Source of the DNA: Marinobacter litoralis
GTDB taxonomy: Bacteria; Pseudomonadota; Gammaproteobacteria; Pseudomonadales; Oleiphilaceae
Direction of reading: 5' to 3'
Length of the DNA: 64,000 nucleotides
NCBI RefSeq assembly: GCF_003336705.1
Contig: NZ_QMDL01000003.1
Coordinates: forward strand, 434,211 to 498,210
Shown here: piece after piece, positions 43,476 through 56,525 of the stretch
Layout of the letters: every line of letters begins with the position of its first letter
Position numbering within the stretch: the stretch's first letter is position 1
The notes under the pieces: model-generated
Told to the model about the DNA's origin: nothing
Database searches by the model: none
Seen by the model: the letters and a program-made list of their open reading frames with translations, nothing else
Position numbers and translations under genes: made by a program

Positions 43476-43946
43476 GTGAATATAAACCTTACGTTGATAG
43501 GGCAATCAATTGCCTTCGCTATTTTCGTCTGGTTCTGCGTCAAGTTCGTATGGCCGCCGATCACGGCAGCCATGGAAGCGCGCCAGAAGAAAATTGCAGA
43601 CGGCCTTTCCGCCGCAGACCGTGCATCACTGGACCTTGAGCTTGCTCAAGAGAAAGCTGCGAACGAACTGCGCACAGCGAAAGAAGAAGCTGCAGCCCTG
43701 ATTGACCAAGCCAACAAGCGTGCCGCCCAGATCGTCGAAGCCTCCAAGGACGACGCTCGCAAAGAAGGCGAAAAGCTTATTGAACAGGCAAGGGCAGAAA
43801 TTCAACAGGAGCGTGTTCAGGCTCGCGACGCACTGAGAAATGAAGTAGCAGCTTTGGCTGTTGCCGGTGCCGAGAAGATTCTGGAAACCTCTGTCGACGG
43901 CAAAGCTCACAGCGAGATGCTGGAAAAGCTGGCCGCAGAACTCTAA
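43476..43946 (+). CDS. atpF: ATP synthase Fo subunit b
   Basis: Subunit b is the peripheral stalk. The 156-residue product has one N-terminal membrane helix (about 5-26) and a long charged, alanine-rich helix to the C-terminus, including the LAAEL end. It starts with GTG, giving [14 protein letters not shown], after AAGAGG. The length is that of the E. coli protein. Confidence 0.96.
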   Translation: MNINLTLIGQSIAFAIFVWFCVKFVWPPITAAMEARQKKIADGLSAADRASLDLELAQEKAANELRTAKEEAAALIDQANKRAAQIVEASKDDARKEGEKLIEQARAEIQQERVQARDALRNEVAALAVAGAEKILETSVDGKAHSEMLEKLAAEL

Positions 43947-43958
43947 TAGAGGGTCATC

Positions 43959-44495
43959 ATGGCAGAACTGACTACGTTAGCCCGACCCTACGCGAAAGCC
44001 GTTTTTAAAGCCGCGCAGGACCAGAACGCCGTTGATCAGTGGGATCAGGCTCTGTCTTTCGCAGCTCAGGTTGCGGCTGACCAAGAGGTAGTGAACATCC
44101 TGGCCAATCCTGGCCTGTCTGAGCAACGCAAGGCGGAACTCTTCGCAGATTGTTTTGAAGAGCCGCTGCCTGAAGCACTCAGAAACTTCCTGTTGATTCT
44201 TGCTGAAAACAAGCGTCTGGCCCTGTTGCCAGAAGTTTCTGCGTTATTCGCCCTGTATCGTGCAGATCTTGAGCGATCCGTTAAGCTGACAATCGATACC
44301 GCATTCGAACTGTCGGGCGACGAGCAGCAGAAACTGATCGACGCATTGTCCAGAAAGCTGGAGCGCAAGGTTGAGCTTGAAACCGCAGTGGATCAGTCTC
44401 TGATCGGCGGCGTGGTAGTACGCTCAGGCGACCTGGTTATCGACGCTTCAGTCCGTGGCAAGCTGGCCAAAATGGCCAAGGCTCTGGGCTCCTGA
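43959..44495 (+). CDS. atpH: ATP synthase F1 subunit delta
   Basis: Subunit delta links the peripheral stalk to the top of F1. The 178-residue product begins [16 protein letters not shown]. It has the family C-terminal signature [21 protein letters not shown] near residue 148 (quoted in parts: [21 protein letters not shown]). It follows atpF by 12 bases. Confidence 0.96.
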   Translation: MAELTTLARPYAKAVFKAAQDQNAVDQWDQALSFAAQVAADQEVVNILANPGLSEQRKAELFADCFEEPLPEALRNFLLILAENKRLALLPEVSALFALYRADLERSVKLTIDTAFELSGDEQQKLIDALSRKLERKVELETAVDQSLIGGVVVRSGDLVIDASVRGKLAKMAKALGS

Positions 44496-44523
44496 TTTCA
44501 GCACAAGGTTTGAGGACAAAGGC

Positions 44524-46068
<1,545 letters not shown>

Positions 46069-46073
46069 ATCCA

Positions 46074-46093
46074 TTGGGCCCGCAGATAAGCGG
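46074..46093 (+). other. mRNA hairpin between atpA and atpG
   Basis: GGCCCGC and GCGGGCC form a seven-base GC stem with a six-base loop, without a T tract. It is more likely a stability element than a terminator. Confidence 0.45.
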
Positions 46094-46138
46094 GCCTGCT
46101 GGTCCCTTTGAGTGTCTAACTTGAAAAGGCAGTGACTT

Positions 46139-46999
46139 ATGGCCGTCGGAAAAGAAATACGTAACCAGATCGGAAGCATCAAGAGCACGCAGAAGATCAC
46201 TTCCGCCATGGAAATGGTGGCGGCAAGTAAAATGCGTAAAGCTCAAGACCGTATGCAGGCGACTCGCCCGTATGCGGAAAAGATGCGTCAGGTAATCGGA
46301 CATATTGCCAAGTCCAATAAAGATTACCGTCATCCGTTCATGCAAGAGCGTGAGGTCAAGCGGGTAGGCTACATTGTAGTTTCCTCAGACCGTGGCCTGT
46401 GTGGTGGCTTGAACACGAACGCGTTCAAACTGCTCGTGCGCGAAATGCGTGAATGGAAAGAAAAAGGTATTGAGACCGATATCTGTGCCATCGGCCAGAA
46501 AGCCGCCTCCTTTTTCCGCAGCTACGGCGGAAATGTGGTGGCAGCTCTGACCCACATGGGTGATAGCCCAAGTGCGGAACAGCTGATTGGCAGCGTTAAG
46601 GTAATGCTGAATGCGTTCGAGGAAGGCAAGATTGATCGCCTGTTCCTGATCAGCAACGAATTCGTGAACACCATGACGCAAAGCCCGAAGTCAGAGCAGC
46701 TTCTGCCTCTGCCGGAAGGTTCAGGTGACGACATCGGTCGCCAGTGGGATTACATCTACGAGCCGGACTCACGTCCGATTCTTGACGGGTTGATGCCACG
46801 TTATATCGAATCCCAGGTGTATCAGGGTGTGGTAGAGAATCTGGCCTGTGAACAGGCCGCCCGGATGATCGCTATGAAGAGCGCAACTGACAACGCTGGT
46901 GGCATCATTGATGAGCTCCAGTTGGCCTATAACAAGGCCCGTCAGGCAGCGATCACACAAGAGATTTCGGAGATCGTGAGCGGCGCAGCATCTGTTTGA
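46139..46999 (+). CDS. atpG: ATP synthase F1 subunit gamma
   Basis: Subunit gamma is the rotating central shaft. The 286-residue product starts [21 protein letters not shown] and ends [15 protein letters not shown], the N- and C-terminal helices that form the coiled coil. The [11 protein letters not shown] segment near residue 82 is conserved. It sits between atpA and atpD as usual. Confidence 0.97.
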   Translation: MAVGKEIRNQIGSIKSTQKITSAMEMVAASKMRKAQDRMQATRPYAEKMRQVIGHIAKSNKDYRHPFMQEREVKRVGYIVVSSDRGLCGGLNTNAFKLLVREMREWKEKGIETDICAIGQKAASFFRSYGGNVVAALTHMGDSPSAEQLIGSVKVMLNAFEEGKIDRLFLISNEFVNTMTQSPKSEQLLPLPEGSGDDIGRQWDYIYEPDSRPILDGLMPRYIESQVYQGVVENLACEQAARMIAMKSATDNAGGIIDELQLAYNKARQAAITQEISEIVSGAASV

Positions 47000-47029
47000 T
47001 CGCGCTCACTAACCTACTGGTTTTATTGA

Positions 47030-48448
<1,419 letters not shown>

Positions 48449-48485
48449 CACCTTTCTTCACTTTCAGACGCAAGAGGCGTAAGAA

Positions 48486-48908
48486 ATGGCTATGACCGTA
48501 CATTGTGACGTCGTAAGTGCCGAAGAGAAAATCTACTCTGGTCTGGTGGAGATGTTAATCGCCACCGGTACCGAGGGTGAGCTTGGTATTCAGTTTGGCC
48601 ATGCTCCGCTACTGTCTGCGCTCAAGCCGGGCGCAGTGCGGATCATCAAACAGGGTGGCGCCGAGGAAATTCTGTACGTATCCGGTGGGTACATCGAAGT
48701 ACAGCCTAACCTCGTAACCCTGATGGCCGACTCTGCAGTTCGTGCAAAAGATGTAGACGAAGCTGCAGCTCTGGAAGCCCAGAAGGAAGCCGAGAAGGCA
48801 CTGGCAAACAAATCAGGCGAGTTTGAATACTCCCGGGCCGCAGCAGAGCTGGCAGAAGCCGCTGCTCAGCTGCGCACTATCCAGAAACTGCGCAAGAACC
48901 TGCGATAA
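48486..48908 (+). CDS. atpC: ATP synthase F1 subunit epsilon
   Basis: Epsilon couples the shaft to the c-ring and can inhibit ATP hydrolysis. The 140-residue product has the beta-sandwich domain with [19 protein letters not shown] near residue 30 and a two-helix C-terminus rich in Ala and Glu ending LRKNLR. It is the last gene of the atp operon and is followed by a complex terminator. Confidence 0.96.
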   Translation: MAMTVHCDVVSAEEKIYSGLVEMLIATGTEGELGIQFGHAPLLSALKPGAVRIIKQGGAEEILYVSGGYIEVQPNLVTLMADSAVRAKDVDEAAALEAQKEAEKALANKSGEFEYSRAAAELAEAAAQLRTIQKLRKNLR

Positions 48909-48946
48909 GCAGTGCTTGCGTCAGTGCCCGGACAGGCCTGACAGTG

Positions 48947-49020
48947 AACCGCATCCGCAGGTGGCGGCCGCTGGTATTCCGAAAGGAAACCGGAGGCCTT
49001 GCATCGGGGTGCGGTTTTTT
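48947..49020 (+). terminator. Branched terminator at the end of the atp operon
   Basis: AACCGCATCC (48947-48956) pairs with GGGGTGCGGTT (ending 49016) over ten positions, one of them a wobble, and is followed by six T. The roughly 50-base interior folds further, including TTCC-GAAA-GGAA with a GNRA tetraloop. It lies between atpC and glmU. Confidence 0.7.
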
Positions 49021-49058
49021 ATTATGAGATGACCAACGAATTTGGAGTTGTTCGCCCC

Positions 49059-50423
49059 ATGAATCCGTTACACGTTGTTATTCTGGCCGCCGGTCAGGGT
49101 TCAAGGATGAAGTCCGCACTGCCGAAGGTATTACACCCGGTAGCCGGCAAACCCATGTTGCATCACGTGGTTGAAACCGCGAAGCAGCTGGGTGCAGAAA
49201 AAATACACACGGTAATCGGTCATGGCGCAGACCAAGTGCGGGCATCCCTGCAGGACGACAGCGTCAACTGGGTACTGCAAACCGAGCAACTGGGTACCGG
49301 CCATGCCGTTGCCCAAGCATTGCCGGACTTACCGGATAACGCCCGGGTGCTGGTGTTGTATGGCGACGTACCGCTGACCAGTAAAGATACCCTTCAAGGC
49401 ATGGTGGAACAGCTCGATGAAGAGCGGCTGGCATTGCTTACCGTCGATCTGGACAACCCGCAGGGTTACGGTCGCATAGTGCGCAGTGCCGAAGGTCAGG
49501 TGCAGGCCATTGTCGAACAGAAAGACGCTACCGCAGAACAGCAGGCCATCAAAGAAGTAAACACGGGCATTTTGGCGGTTTCTGCCAAGCACCTGAAGAG
49601 CTGGCTACCCACGCTTTCTAACAGCAATGCTCAGGGCGAATACTACCTCACGGACATCATTGCCATGTCCGTCGAACACAGCTTAACGGTTGCGGTGTCC
49701 CAGCCTCAGACGGCGTTTGAAGTGCAGGGCGTGAATAACCGCCTGCAACTGGCCGAACTGGAGCGTTGGTACCAACTCCAGCAAGCAGAGCGGTTGATGA
49801 CTGAAGGCGCTACTCTGGCCGATCCTGCCCGTATTGATGTGCGCGGTGAGCTCACCATCGGCAACGATCTGTGGATTGATGTTAACGTGGTGTTCGAAGG
49901 CAAGGTGAGCCTTGGTAGCAATGTCAGCATTGGCCCGGGTTGTGTCATTAAAGATGCCACCATTGCCGACGGCGCCGAGATTAAAGCCCACAGCGTGATC
50001 GAAGGCGCGGTGGTCGGAGCGAATGCTCAAATAGGCCCCTTTGCACGATTGCGCCCCGGCACCGAGTTGTCGGCCAATACCAAGGTGGGCAATTTTGTGG
50101 AAACTAAGAAAGCCATCGTGGGTGAGGGCAGTAAGATTAATCACCTCAGTTACGTAGGCGATGCCTCTCTTGGCCGTAATGTAAATGTGGGTGCAGGCAC
50201 GATCACCTGCAACTATGATGGCGTCAATAAGTTCCGTACCGAACTGGGTGATGGCGTTTTTGTTGGCTCCAACACTTCCTTGGTGGCCCCCGTGAAAGTC
50301 GAAGGTGGGGCAACCATCGGCGCGGGCTCAACCATTACCCGCGATGTTGCCGAGAACGACTTGGCAGTGGCTCGCGGTAAGCAGCGGAATATTTCAGGCT
50401 GGGAACGGCCTAAAAAAGCGTAA
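49059..50423 (+). CDS. glmU: Bifunctional UDP-N-acetylglucosamine synthesis enzyme GlmU
   Basis: GlmU acetylates glucosamine-1-phosphate and then makes UDP-GlcNAc for cell wall and LPS. The product, 454 residues from the ATG at 49059, begins [19 protein letters not shown] with the uridylyltransferase motif. The C-terminal half is a left-handed beta-helix of hexapeptide repeats ending near the conserved [13 protein letters not shown] (about residue 380). Frames extend 20 codons upstream, but that part overlaps the terminator. GGAG lies 11 bases before this ATG. Confidence 0.97.
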   Translation: MNPLHVVILAAGQGSRMKSALPKVLHPVAGKPMLHHVVETAKQLGAEKIHTVIGHGADQVRASLQDDSVNWVLQTEQLGTGHAVAQALPDLPDNARVLVLYGDVPLTSKDTLQGMVEQLDEERLALLTVDLDNPQGYGRIVRSAEGQVQAIVEQKDATAEQQAIKEVNTGILAVSAKHLKSWLPTLSNSNAQGEYYLTDIIAMSVEHSLTVAVSQPQTAFEVQGVNNRLQLAELERWYQLQQAERLMTEGATLADPARIDVRGELTIGNDLWIDVNVVFEGKVSLGSNVSIGPGCVIKDATIADGAEIKAHSVIEGAVVGANAQIGPFARLRPGTELSANTKVGNFVETKKAIVGEGSKINHLSYVGDASLGRNVNVGAGTITCNYDGVNKFRTELGDGVFVGSNTSLVAPVKVEGGATIGAGSTITRDVAENDLAVARGKQRNISGWERPKKA

Positions 50424-50452
50424 AGACCGATTAACGAACAGGTGATAGCAGC

Positions 50453-52285
50453 ATGTGTGGGATTGTAGGAGCGGTATCTGAACGGGATGTCCAGGGGATT
50501 TTGCTGGAGGGCCTGCGCCGACTTGAGTATCGGGGTTACGACTCCGCAGGTATGGCCGTTGTGGGTTCCGAGTCCCAGATACAGCGCGCCCGCGAAGTCG
50601 GTAAGGTCGCTGCACTGGCTGATGCGATCGAAGCCAACCCCGTTGCGGGCCACATGGGCATTGCCCACACTCGCTGGGCCACTCACGGTGAACCGTCACA
50701 GCAGAACGCACACCCGCACATGTCCGGTGACCGTTTGGCCATCGTTCACAACGGTATTATCGAAAACTATCAGGAACTGCGCGACGAACTTAAAGCCGAA
50801 GGCTACGAGTTCACCTCCCAGACCGACACCGAAGTGGTTGCTCACCTGATCAACAAGCACTATCAGGCCGACAAAAACCTGTACAAAGCGGTCAAAACAG
50901 CGATGACTCGCCTGCGCGGTGCCTACGCGCTGGCCGTTGTACACTCGGATGAGCCCGACCACATGGTGGTGTCTCGTGAAGGCAGCCCACTGGTGGTGGG
51001 TGTCGGAATTGGCGAGAACTTTATTGCCTCCGACCAGCTGGCTCTGTTGCCGGTTACCGACCGTTTCATGTTCCTGGAAGAAGGCGACATCGCCGACATC
51101 CGCAAGGACAAGATTGCCATCGAAGACCGCGACGGCAATGCCGTTGAACGCAGCATCACCCGCTTCGAGCATGCCTCAGATTCGGCCGATAAAGGCGAAT
51201 ACCGCCATTACATGCTGAAAGAAATCTACGAGCAGCCGAAAGTGGTGAAAGCCACGATGACTGGCCGCATCACCGACAGCCGCGTTCTGGAACAGGCCTT
51301 GGGCACCGACGCCGCCAAACTGCTGGAGAACGTGCGCCACGTTCAGATCATTGCCTGCGGTACCTCGTACCACGCCGGTATGGTAGCGCGTTACTGGATT
51401 GAAGAACTGGCCGGTGTGCCGTGTTCAGTTGAGGTGGCCTCTGAGTTCCGTTACCGCAAGCACGTGATTCAGCAGGACACCCTGTTCCTGTGCATTTCCC
51501 AGTCTGGCGAAACGGCCGACACCCTTGCCGCCTTGCGTCAGGCCAAGAAGGCCGGTTTCCGTGCCGCACTGGCTATTTGTAACGTACCGGGAAGCTCTTT
51601 GGTACGTGAATCCGACTTGGTGATCATGACCCAAGCCGGCCCGGAAATTGGTGTGGCCTCCACCAAAGCCTTCACCACCCAGCTGGTCGCCTTGTTGCTG
51701 TTCTCTGTAGCTTTGGCACGCCACAACGGCCTGAGCGAAGAGAAAGAAGCGGAAATCGTTAAAGCCTTGCACCTGGTGCCCGGCCAAGTGAGCGACGTTC
51801 TGGCATTGGACGGTGAAATCGAAAATATGTCCAAAGCCTTTATGGACAAGAACCACAGCTTGTTCCTGGGCCGTGGCTCACAGTATCCGGTGGCGATGGA
51901 AGGAGCCCTGAAGCTGAAGGAAATCTCCTACATCCACGCCGAAGCCTACCCGGCCGGTGAGCTGAAGCACGGGCCGTTGGCGCTGGTGGACAGCGAGATG
52001 CCGGTTGTCACTGTTGCTCCCAACAACGATCTGGTTGAAAAACTCAAATCCAACCTGGAAGAAGTCCGTGCCCGGGGCGGCGAACTGTTCGTGTTTGCCG
52101 ACAAAGCCGCTGGCGTGAAAGCCGAGCCGGGTATTCACGTGATGCAGCTGCCTTCGGTCCACGAAATCACTGCACCGATTGTCTACACCGTGCCTCTGCA
52201 GCTGTTGTCGTACCATGTCGCGGTCCTGAAAGGCACCGATGTAGACCAGCCTCGCAACCTCGCCAAGAGCGTGACGGTCGAATAA
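50453..52285 (+). CDS. glmS: Glucosamine-fructose-6-phosphate aminotransferase
   Basis: GlmS makes glucosamine-6-phosphate from fructose-6-phosphate and glutamine, the first step towards UDP-GlcNAc. The 610-residue product starts MCGIVGAV, with Cys2 as the nucleophile of the glutaminase half. Two sugar-isomerase domains follow from about residue 290 ([19 protein letters not shown]), and it ends [13 protein letters not shown]. It follows glmU by 29 bases. No glmS ribozyme is expected or seen. Confidence 0.97.
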   Translation: MCGIVGAVSERDVQGILLEGLRRLEYRGYDSAGMAVVGSESQIQRAREVGKVAALADAIEANPVAGHMGIAHTRWATHGEPSQQNAHPHMSGDRLAIVHNGIIENYQELRDELKAEGYEFTSQTDTEVVAHLINKHYQADKNLYKAVKTAMTRLRGAYALAVVHSDEPDHMVVSREGSPLVVGVGIGENFIASDQLALLPVTDRFMFLEEGDIADIRKDKIAIEDRDGNAVERSITRFEHASDSADKGEYRHYMLKEIYEQPKVVKATMTGRITDSRVLEQALGTDAAKLLENVRHVQIIACGTSYHAGMVARYWIEELAGVPCSVEVASEFRYRKHVIQQDTLFLCISQSGETADTLAALRQAKKAGFRAALAICNVPGSSLVRESDLVIMTQAGPEIGVASTKAFTTQLVALLLFSVALARHNGLSEEKEAEIVKALHLVPGQVSDVLALDGEIENMSKAFMDKNHSLFLGRGSQYPVAMEGALKLKEISYIHAEAYPAGELKHGPLALVDSEMPVVTVAPNNDLVEKLKSNLEEVRARGGELFVFADKAAGVKAEPGIHVMQLPSVHEITAPIVYTVPLQLLSYHVAVLKGTDVDQPRNLAKSVTVE

Positions 52286-52315
52286 TCGACCGGCCACGCC
52301 GACAGGTCTTTCAGT

Positions 52316-52336
52316 TACGGCCGGCTAACGGCCGTA
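52316..52336 (+). terminator. Hairpin after glmS
   Basis: TACGGCCG pairs with CGGCCGTA over eight bases with a five-base loop, 30 bases after the glmS stop. A T tract is lacking. Confidence 0.45.
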
Positions 52337-52368
52337 GCGCTCCCGATCAATGGTTCAAGGTTTTAGCT

Positions 52369-52383
52369 GTTATCTTATAACAA
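52369..52383. promoter_or_regulatory. Zur-type operator 1
   Basis: TGTTAT-CTT-ATAACA matches the core of the gammaproteobacterial Zur box (TGTTATA..TATAACA). Confidence 0.75.
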
Positions 52384-52389
52384 TTTAAA

Positions 52390-52404
52390 TGTTATGTTAT
52401 AACA
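52390..52404. promoter_or_regulatory. Zur-type operator 2
   Basis: TGTTAT-GTT-ATAACA has the same arms as operator 1 and starts exactly 21 bases after it, two helical turns on the same face. Flanking AAA and TAT extend the match to the longer Zur consensus. Confidence 0.85.
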
Positions 52405-52483
52405 TATTTTTTATGTGGCTTATTGAAAGCAGCTGTCCTGTACTTATCCACACACCTTGATTACAACAGAGAGCGACGACTCC

Positions 52484-53470
52484 ATGACTGGCACATTGGC
52501 ACGCATTCCCACCCATCTGGTACTTGGCTTTCTCGGGGCGGGCAAAACCACCGCAATACTTAATCTGATGAAGCAAAAGCCAGCAGGCGAGCGCTGGGCG
52601 GTGTTGGTCAATGAGTTTGGGGAAGTGGGCATTGATGGCGCCATGCTGTCGAATCAGGGCGTGGCGGTGAAAGAAGTGCCCGGCGGCTGCATGTGCTGCG
52701 TCTCCGGGCTGCCTATGCAGATTGGTCTCAACAGTTTGATCAGTTTTGCGCGCCCTGACCGGCTGTTCATCGAACCCACGGGGTTGGGGCACCCGGCCCA
52801 AGTGATTGAAACGCTGACCGGTGAGTTCTACAGGGACGTTTTGCATCTTTCCACATCCGTTTGCCTGGTTGATCCGCGCAGGCTTGAAGACGAGCGTGTG
52901 CTTGCCAGCCGGCAGTTCCACGATCAGGTGGCGGTGGCAGAGCTGTTAGTCGCGAGCAAGGCGGATCTATGCACACCCGAACAGTTAGCGCGGTTCGATA
53001 CTTGGGCGAGTGATTGGAAACCCGCCAAACGGCGCATTGAACAGATCCGAGAAGGGCAGCTTCCTCTGGCATGGCTGATGGGGGAGTCTGATCGACTGCC
53101 ACCGCAGTTCCCGGAAACTCACCACCATCATCACAGCAAAGCACAGGCCGAAAAACCGTCATTGACGGATGAGCCTTGGCAAACGTACTTCAACACGGGC
53201 GATGGCTACACCAGCATGGGCTGGCGCATTCACAAAGACACCGTGTTTGATGCCATCGCACTGCAAAGTCTGGCCAGTAATGCGGATTTTGAGCGCTTTA
53301 AAGGGGTGATGTATACCTCCGATGGGTGGTGGATGTTGAATGCGGTGCAAGGCACACTAACGCTCTTGGAAACGGAACCTGCTGATGAATCGCGACTGGA
53401 GGTTATCAGCCGTACCCTCGACCCTGATGATCTGGATCATCAGCTTCGCGCAGCTTGCTTTATTTCTTAG
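52484..53470 (+). CDS. CobW/COG0523-family GTPase, probable zinc metallochaperone
   Basis: The product, 328 residues from the ATG at 52484, has the G1 motif GFLGAGKTT (about 17-25), the metal-binding CxCC motif as GGCMCC near residue 70 and the family EPTGLGHP near 97. A histidine-rich linker THHHHHS near 209 precedes the C-terminal CobW domain. These proteins deliver metal, mostly zinc, using GTP. Two Zur-type operators just upstream make a zinc-starvation role very likely here rather than a cobalamin role. The frame is open for nine more codons upstream. A DnaA-box 9-mer lies at 52444-52452 in the leader. Confidence 0.9.
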   Translation: MTGTLARIPTHLVLGFLGAGKTTAILNLMKQKPAGERWAVLVNEFGEVGIDGAMLSNQGVAVKEVPGGCMCCVSGLPMQIGLNSLISFARPDRLFIEPTGLGHPAQVIETLTGEFYRDVLHLSTSVCLVDPRRLEDERVLASRQFHDQVAVAELLVASKADLCTPEQLARFDTWASDWKPAKRRIEQIREGQLPLAWLMGESDRLPPQFPETHHHHHSKAQAEKPSLTDEPWQTYFNTGDGYTSMGWRIHKDTVFDAIALQSLASNADFERFKGVMYTSDGWWMLNAVQGTLTLLETEPADESRLEVISRTLDPDDLDHQLRAACFIS

Positions 53471-53543
53471 CCGAATGACTTTAAGGTACTGCCTCCCAAT
53501 TTATTGGAGAATCGTTGGCAGTCGCCAGATAACGATTCCAAAC

Positions 53544-53575
53544 CCTCTGCATGGCGCCCATGCAGAGGCGTTTTA
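53544..53575 (+). terminator. Terminator after the CobW-family gene
   Basis: CCTCTGCATGG pairs perfectly with CCATGCAGAGG across a three-base loop, followed by CGTTTT. Confidence 0.75.
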
Positions 53576-53659
53576 GCCAGCACCAAGCCGACTAATATCA
53601 AGGAAAGTATGGGCGCCACCCCGTAACCTAAAAACGCCCACTTTCAGAAGAACCCAGCA

Positions 53660-55165
53660 ATGCCCAACTCCATCGTGTCCGGCTTTACCCACAACTTCCT
53701 TGGCAATGCCCCCGTCTGGTACAAACAAGTCATTCTATTGTTTTTGATCGCCAATCCCATCGTGATGTACGTGTTCGGGCCGGGCGTAGCGGGCTGGTTA
53801 TTGATTGGTGAGTTTATTTTCACGCTGGCGATGGCACTCAAGTGCTACCCGTTGCTGCCGGGTGGGTTGCTGGCGGTCGAAGCCTTGTTGATCGGCCTGA
53901 CCTCGGCCGATGCGGTCTACAACGAAGTGCTCACCAACTTCCCGGTTATTCTGCTGCTGATGTTCATGGTGGCAGGCATTTACTTCATGAAGGAGCTGTT
54001 GCTGGTTACCTTCACGCAAATTCTGGTGGGCGTGCGGTCAAAATCCGCGCTCTCCTTGCTGTTCTGTATTGCCGCAGCGATTTTGTCCGCGTTTCTGGAC
54101 GCGCTCACCGTCACGGCGGTGATTATCAGTGTGGCGGTCGGGTTTTACTCGGTGTACCACAAAGTCGCTTCCGGTAAGGGTTATCAACAGAAAGATCATA
54201 ACGCCAACAGCGATGCCGAAGTGGTCGAACTGCACCGGGAAGATCTCGAAAACTTCCGGGCCTTCCTGCGCAGCTTGTTGATGCATGGCGCCATTGGTAC
54301 CGCGCTCGGTGGTGTGGCCACCATGGTCGGGGAGCCTCAAAACCTGCTGATTGCCAAAGTGGTGGGTTGGGATTTCGTGGGGTTCTTTTTGCACATGGCC
54401 CCGGTGAGCTTGCCGGTTCTGGTTGCTGGCTTGTGCACCTGTTGGGCGCTGGAGAAGTTGCGCTGGTTTGGTTACGGCGGCCGTTTGCCGAAACCCGTAC
54501 GCCGGGTGCTGGAAGAATTTGCTGAAAACGAACGCACCAGCCGCACCGCTTCCGACAAAGCAGCGCTCTGGGTACAGGCCGCAGCTGCGGTGGTTCTGGT
54601 ATTAGGGCTTGCGCTGCACATTGCCGAAGTGGGGCTGATTGGCTTGCTGGTGATCATTCTTATCACCTCGTTCACCGGCGTGATCGATGAACACAAAATC
54701 GGCAAAGCCTTCCAGGAATCTCTGCCGTTTACGTCTTTGCTGGTGGTGTTCTTTGCCGTAGTGGCTGTGATCCACGAGCAGCATCTGTTCAAGCCGATTA
54801 TCGACTACGTTCTGAGCCTGCCGGAAAGCCAGCAGCCGGGCATGTTCTTTATTGCCAACGGCATACTGTCCATGATCAGCGACAACGTGTTTGTTGCAAC
54901 GGTGTACATCAGCGAAGTGAAGCAAGCGCTGGATAGCGGCAGCATCAGCTACGAACACTTCCAGACTCTGGCCGTGGCCATCAACACCGGCACCAACCTG
55001 CCCAGCGTGGCCACACCCAATGGCCAGGCGGCGTTTCTGTTTCTGCTCACCTCGGCCATTGCGCCGTTGGTACGCTTGTCCTACGGCAAGATGGTGATCA
55101 TGGCTTTCCCCTATACACTGGTGATGGGCGGAGTCGGGTTGTATATGGTCACTCACGCTTTCTGA
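53660..55165 (+). CDS. nhaB: Na+/H+ antiporter NhaB
   Basis: NhaB exchanges cytoplasmic sodium for external protons and supports salt tolerance. The 501-residue product is an all-helical membrane protein with about twelve segments. It starts [22 protein letters not shown] and has the family stretches [19 protein letters not shown] near 136 and [10 protein letters not shown] near 224. The length is normal. It has its own leader after a terminator. A sodium-exporting antiporter fits a marine lifestyle. Confidence 0.96.
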   Translation: MPNSIVSGFTHNFLGNAPVWYKQVILLFLIANPIVMYVFGPGVAGWLLIGEFIFTLAMALKCYPLLPGGLLAVEALLIGLTSADAVYNEVLTNFPVILLLMFMVAGIYFMKELLLVTFTQILVGVRSKSALSLLFCIAAAILSAFLDALTVTAVIISVAVGFYSVYHKVASGKGYQQKDHNANSDAEVVELHREDLENFRAFLRSLLMHGAIGTALGGVATMVGEPQNLLIAKVVGWDFVGFFLHMAPVSLPVLVAGLCTCWALEKLRWFGYGGRLPKPVRRVLEEFAENERTSRTASDKAALWVQAAAAVVLVLGLALHIAEVGLIGLLVIILITSFTGVIDEHKIGKAFQESLPFTSLLVVFFAVVAVIHEQHLFKPIIDYVLSLPESQQPGMFFIANGILSMISDNVFVATVYISEVKQALDSGSISYEHFQTLAVAINTGTNLPSVATPNGQAAFLFLLTSAIAPLVRLSYGKMVIMAFPYTLVMGGVGLYMVTHAF

Positions 55166-55247
55166 TGCAATCTGAGCATTGGATTGCACAGACAATCTAT
55201 TGATCTGGTACTCTTCGCTATCAATAAAGAGATTCCAGAGGGTTGTT

Positions 55248-56075
55248 ATGCGCCTTAACCTTCTCATTCCCAGAGCATGGCGCCGCTTTATCTATGTATT
55301 GATAAGCGGGCTGTGTCTCCTCGGGGTTGTGGGTACCGTGCACGCAGAAAATATCCAGCACACCGATTCCGACACCCGCACCCTGCGGGTGGCCTATATG
55401 GAATTTCCACCGGTGACCTACCAGAACGCGTTTGGAGAGCCAGAGGGCGCGATGGTGGGGACAACGCGTAAAGTAGCCAAAGAGGCGGGCTACGAGCTGG
55501 AATTTCTGTACCTTCCCGTTAGCCGCGCCTATCTCTACCTGAAAAAGGGCGGCATCGATTTCGCCTTAGGCTTAACCGAAGTGCCTGCATTGGAAGGTGC
55601 GGTGATCGACAGCGATATCAGCCTGGTTTCCGTTGTGTTGAGTGCCTGGTATCGGGACGATCAAGCGCCGATCAAAGACATAAGTGGCTTTCGCAATCAG
55701 GTGGTGATACTCATCAACGGGTTCACTTATGGTGGCCTTCGGTCGTGGCTGGAACGGCAGGACGACATCCGCATAACCAATGCTCCGAATCATCGCTCGG
55801 CCATCGATATGCTCCAACGCGGCCGTGGCGATTATCTGCTGGATTACCGTGATCCCGTGCGGGAAGAGTTGAAGGGTTTTACGGATGCCATGATCCAGGA
55901 AACCGAAATCCGAACCCGAACCGGGGCCTGGTTGTTTTCAGCAGCCATACCCGACGCGCAAATCCTCAAGGCCGAGTTTGATGCGGCCTATCACCGATTG
56001 GCCGAACGCGGCGAGTTGCCGCCGGCCGACACGGGTGCAAAAGCTATCCTGCTGCAGGGCTTTCCGACGCCCTAA
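55248..56075 (+). CDS. Periplasmic solute-binding protein, family 3 type (second orphan)
   Basis: The product, 275 residues from the ATG at 55248, has an N-terminal signal peptide (hydrophobic about 12-32, cleavage near VHAEN). A binding domain starts LRVAYMEFPPVTYQN and shows the usual two-lobe pattern, with PVSRAYLYLKKGGIDFALG near 90. AGAGGG precedes the ATG. The frame is open 23 codons upstream without a signal-like start. No transporter partner is adjacent. Similar free-standing proteins occur in many marine gammaproteobacteria; the ligand is unknown. Confidence 0.78.
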   Translation: MRLNLLIPRAWRRFIYVLISGLCLLGVVGTVHAENIQHTDSDTRTLRVAYMEFPPVTYQNAFGEPEGAMVGTTRKVAKEAGYELEFLYLPVSRAYLYLKKGGIDFALGLTEVPALEGAVIDSDISLVSVVLSAWYRDDQAPIKDISGFRNQVVILINGFTYGGLRSWLERQDDIRITNAPNHRSAIDMLQRGRGDYLLDYRDPVREELKGFTDAMIQETEIRTRTGAWLFSAAIPDAQILKAEFDAAYHRLAERGELPPADTGAKAILLQGFPTP

Positions 56076-56095
56076 GGGGTAAAGCTTCCGCCATC

Positions 56096-56124
56096 TTGTT
56101 TCTCTTAGAGTTCGTGTATATAGT
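56096..56124 (+). promoter_or_regulatory. Candidate promoter of the riboswitch-nrdAB transcript
   Basis: TTGTTT at 56096-56101 and TATAGT at 56119-56124 are 17 bases apart, ending about 50 bases before the riboswitch core. Confidence 0.5.
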
Positions 56125-56149
56125 TGTGGTGTCTCTGGCTAGCTACCAG

Positions 56150-56346
56150 ATGTTGTGTTTTGAGCGATTTTCAAACACATCGATCAAAAGGTAGCCGGGA
56201 ATCCGGTGAGAATCCGGAACTGACGCGCAGCGGTATTGGGGAACGAGCGTGGCATATTGACACTGGCAACCGCCGGGAAGTCGCCACACAAGGCTGAACC
56301 ACAAGGTTCACGCCCCTGAGTCCGAAGACCTGTCAGAGATGTGTTG
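56150..56346 (+). ncRNA. Cobalamin riboswitch controlling nrdAB
   Basis: The hallmark conserved pieces are present in order: GCCGGGAATCCGGTGAGAAT at 56194-56213, then CCGGAACTGACGCGCAGCGG, and the B12-box region GAGTCCGAAGACCTGTC at 56318-56334. Closing stem P1 can form between AACACATC (56174-56181) and GATGTGTT (56338-56345). A TGTTTTC/GAAAACA hairpin follows at about 56344-56369 and may be part of the expression platform. The next gene is nrdA, 180 bases on. Adenosylcobalamin would be expected to reduce expression of this B12-independent reductase. Confidence 0.92.
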
Positions 56347-56525
56347 TTTTCTATCGCCACGAAGAAAACAGCTCGACTGCACCTTCGCGACTCAGGCGCC
56401 TGCATTTGGCACCATAAGGTGAGCAGCAACGAACATGGCACAGCGACAGCCCGCTCGGGTTGATGCTTTGTTCGTCCTGCGTACGCGAAGGTTATAGAAC
56501 TCACGCGTATTCAGGAGATAACGGT

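Noticed and set aside
52484-53470. Assignment as a cobalamin-synthesis protein CobW
   Set aside because: There are no cobalamin genes nearby and the promoter carries Zur operators, so a zinc chaperone is more likely.
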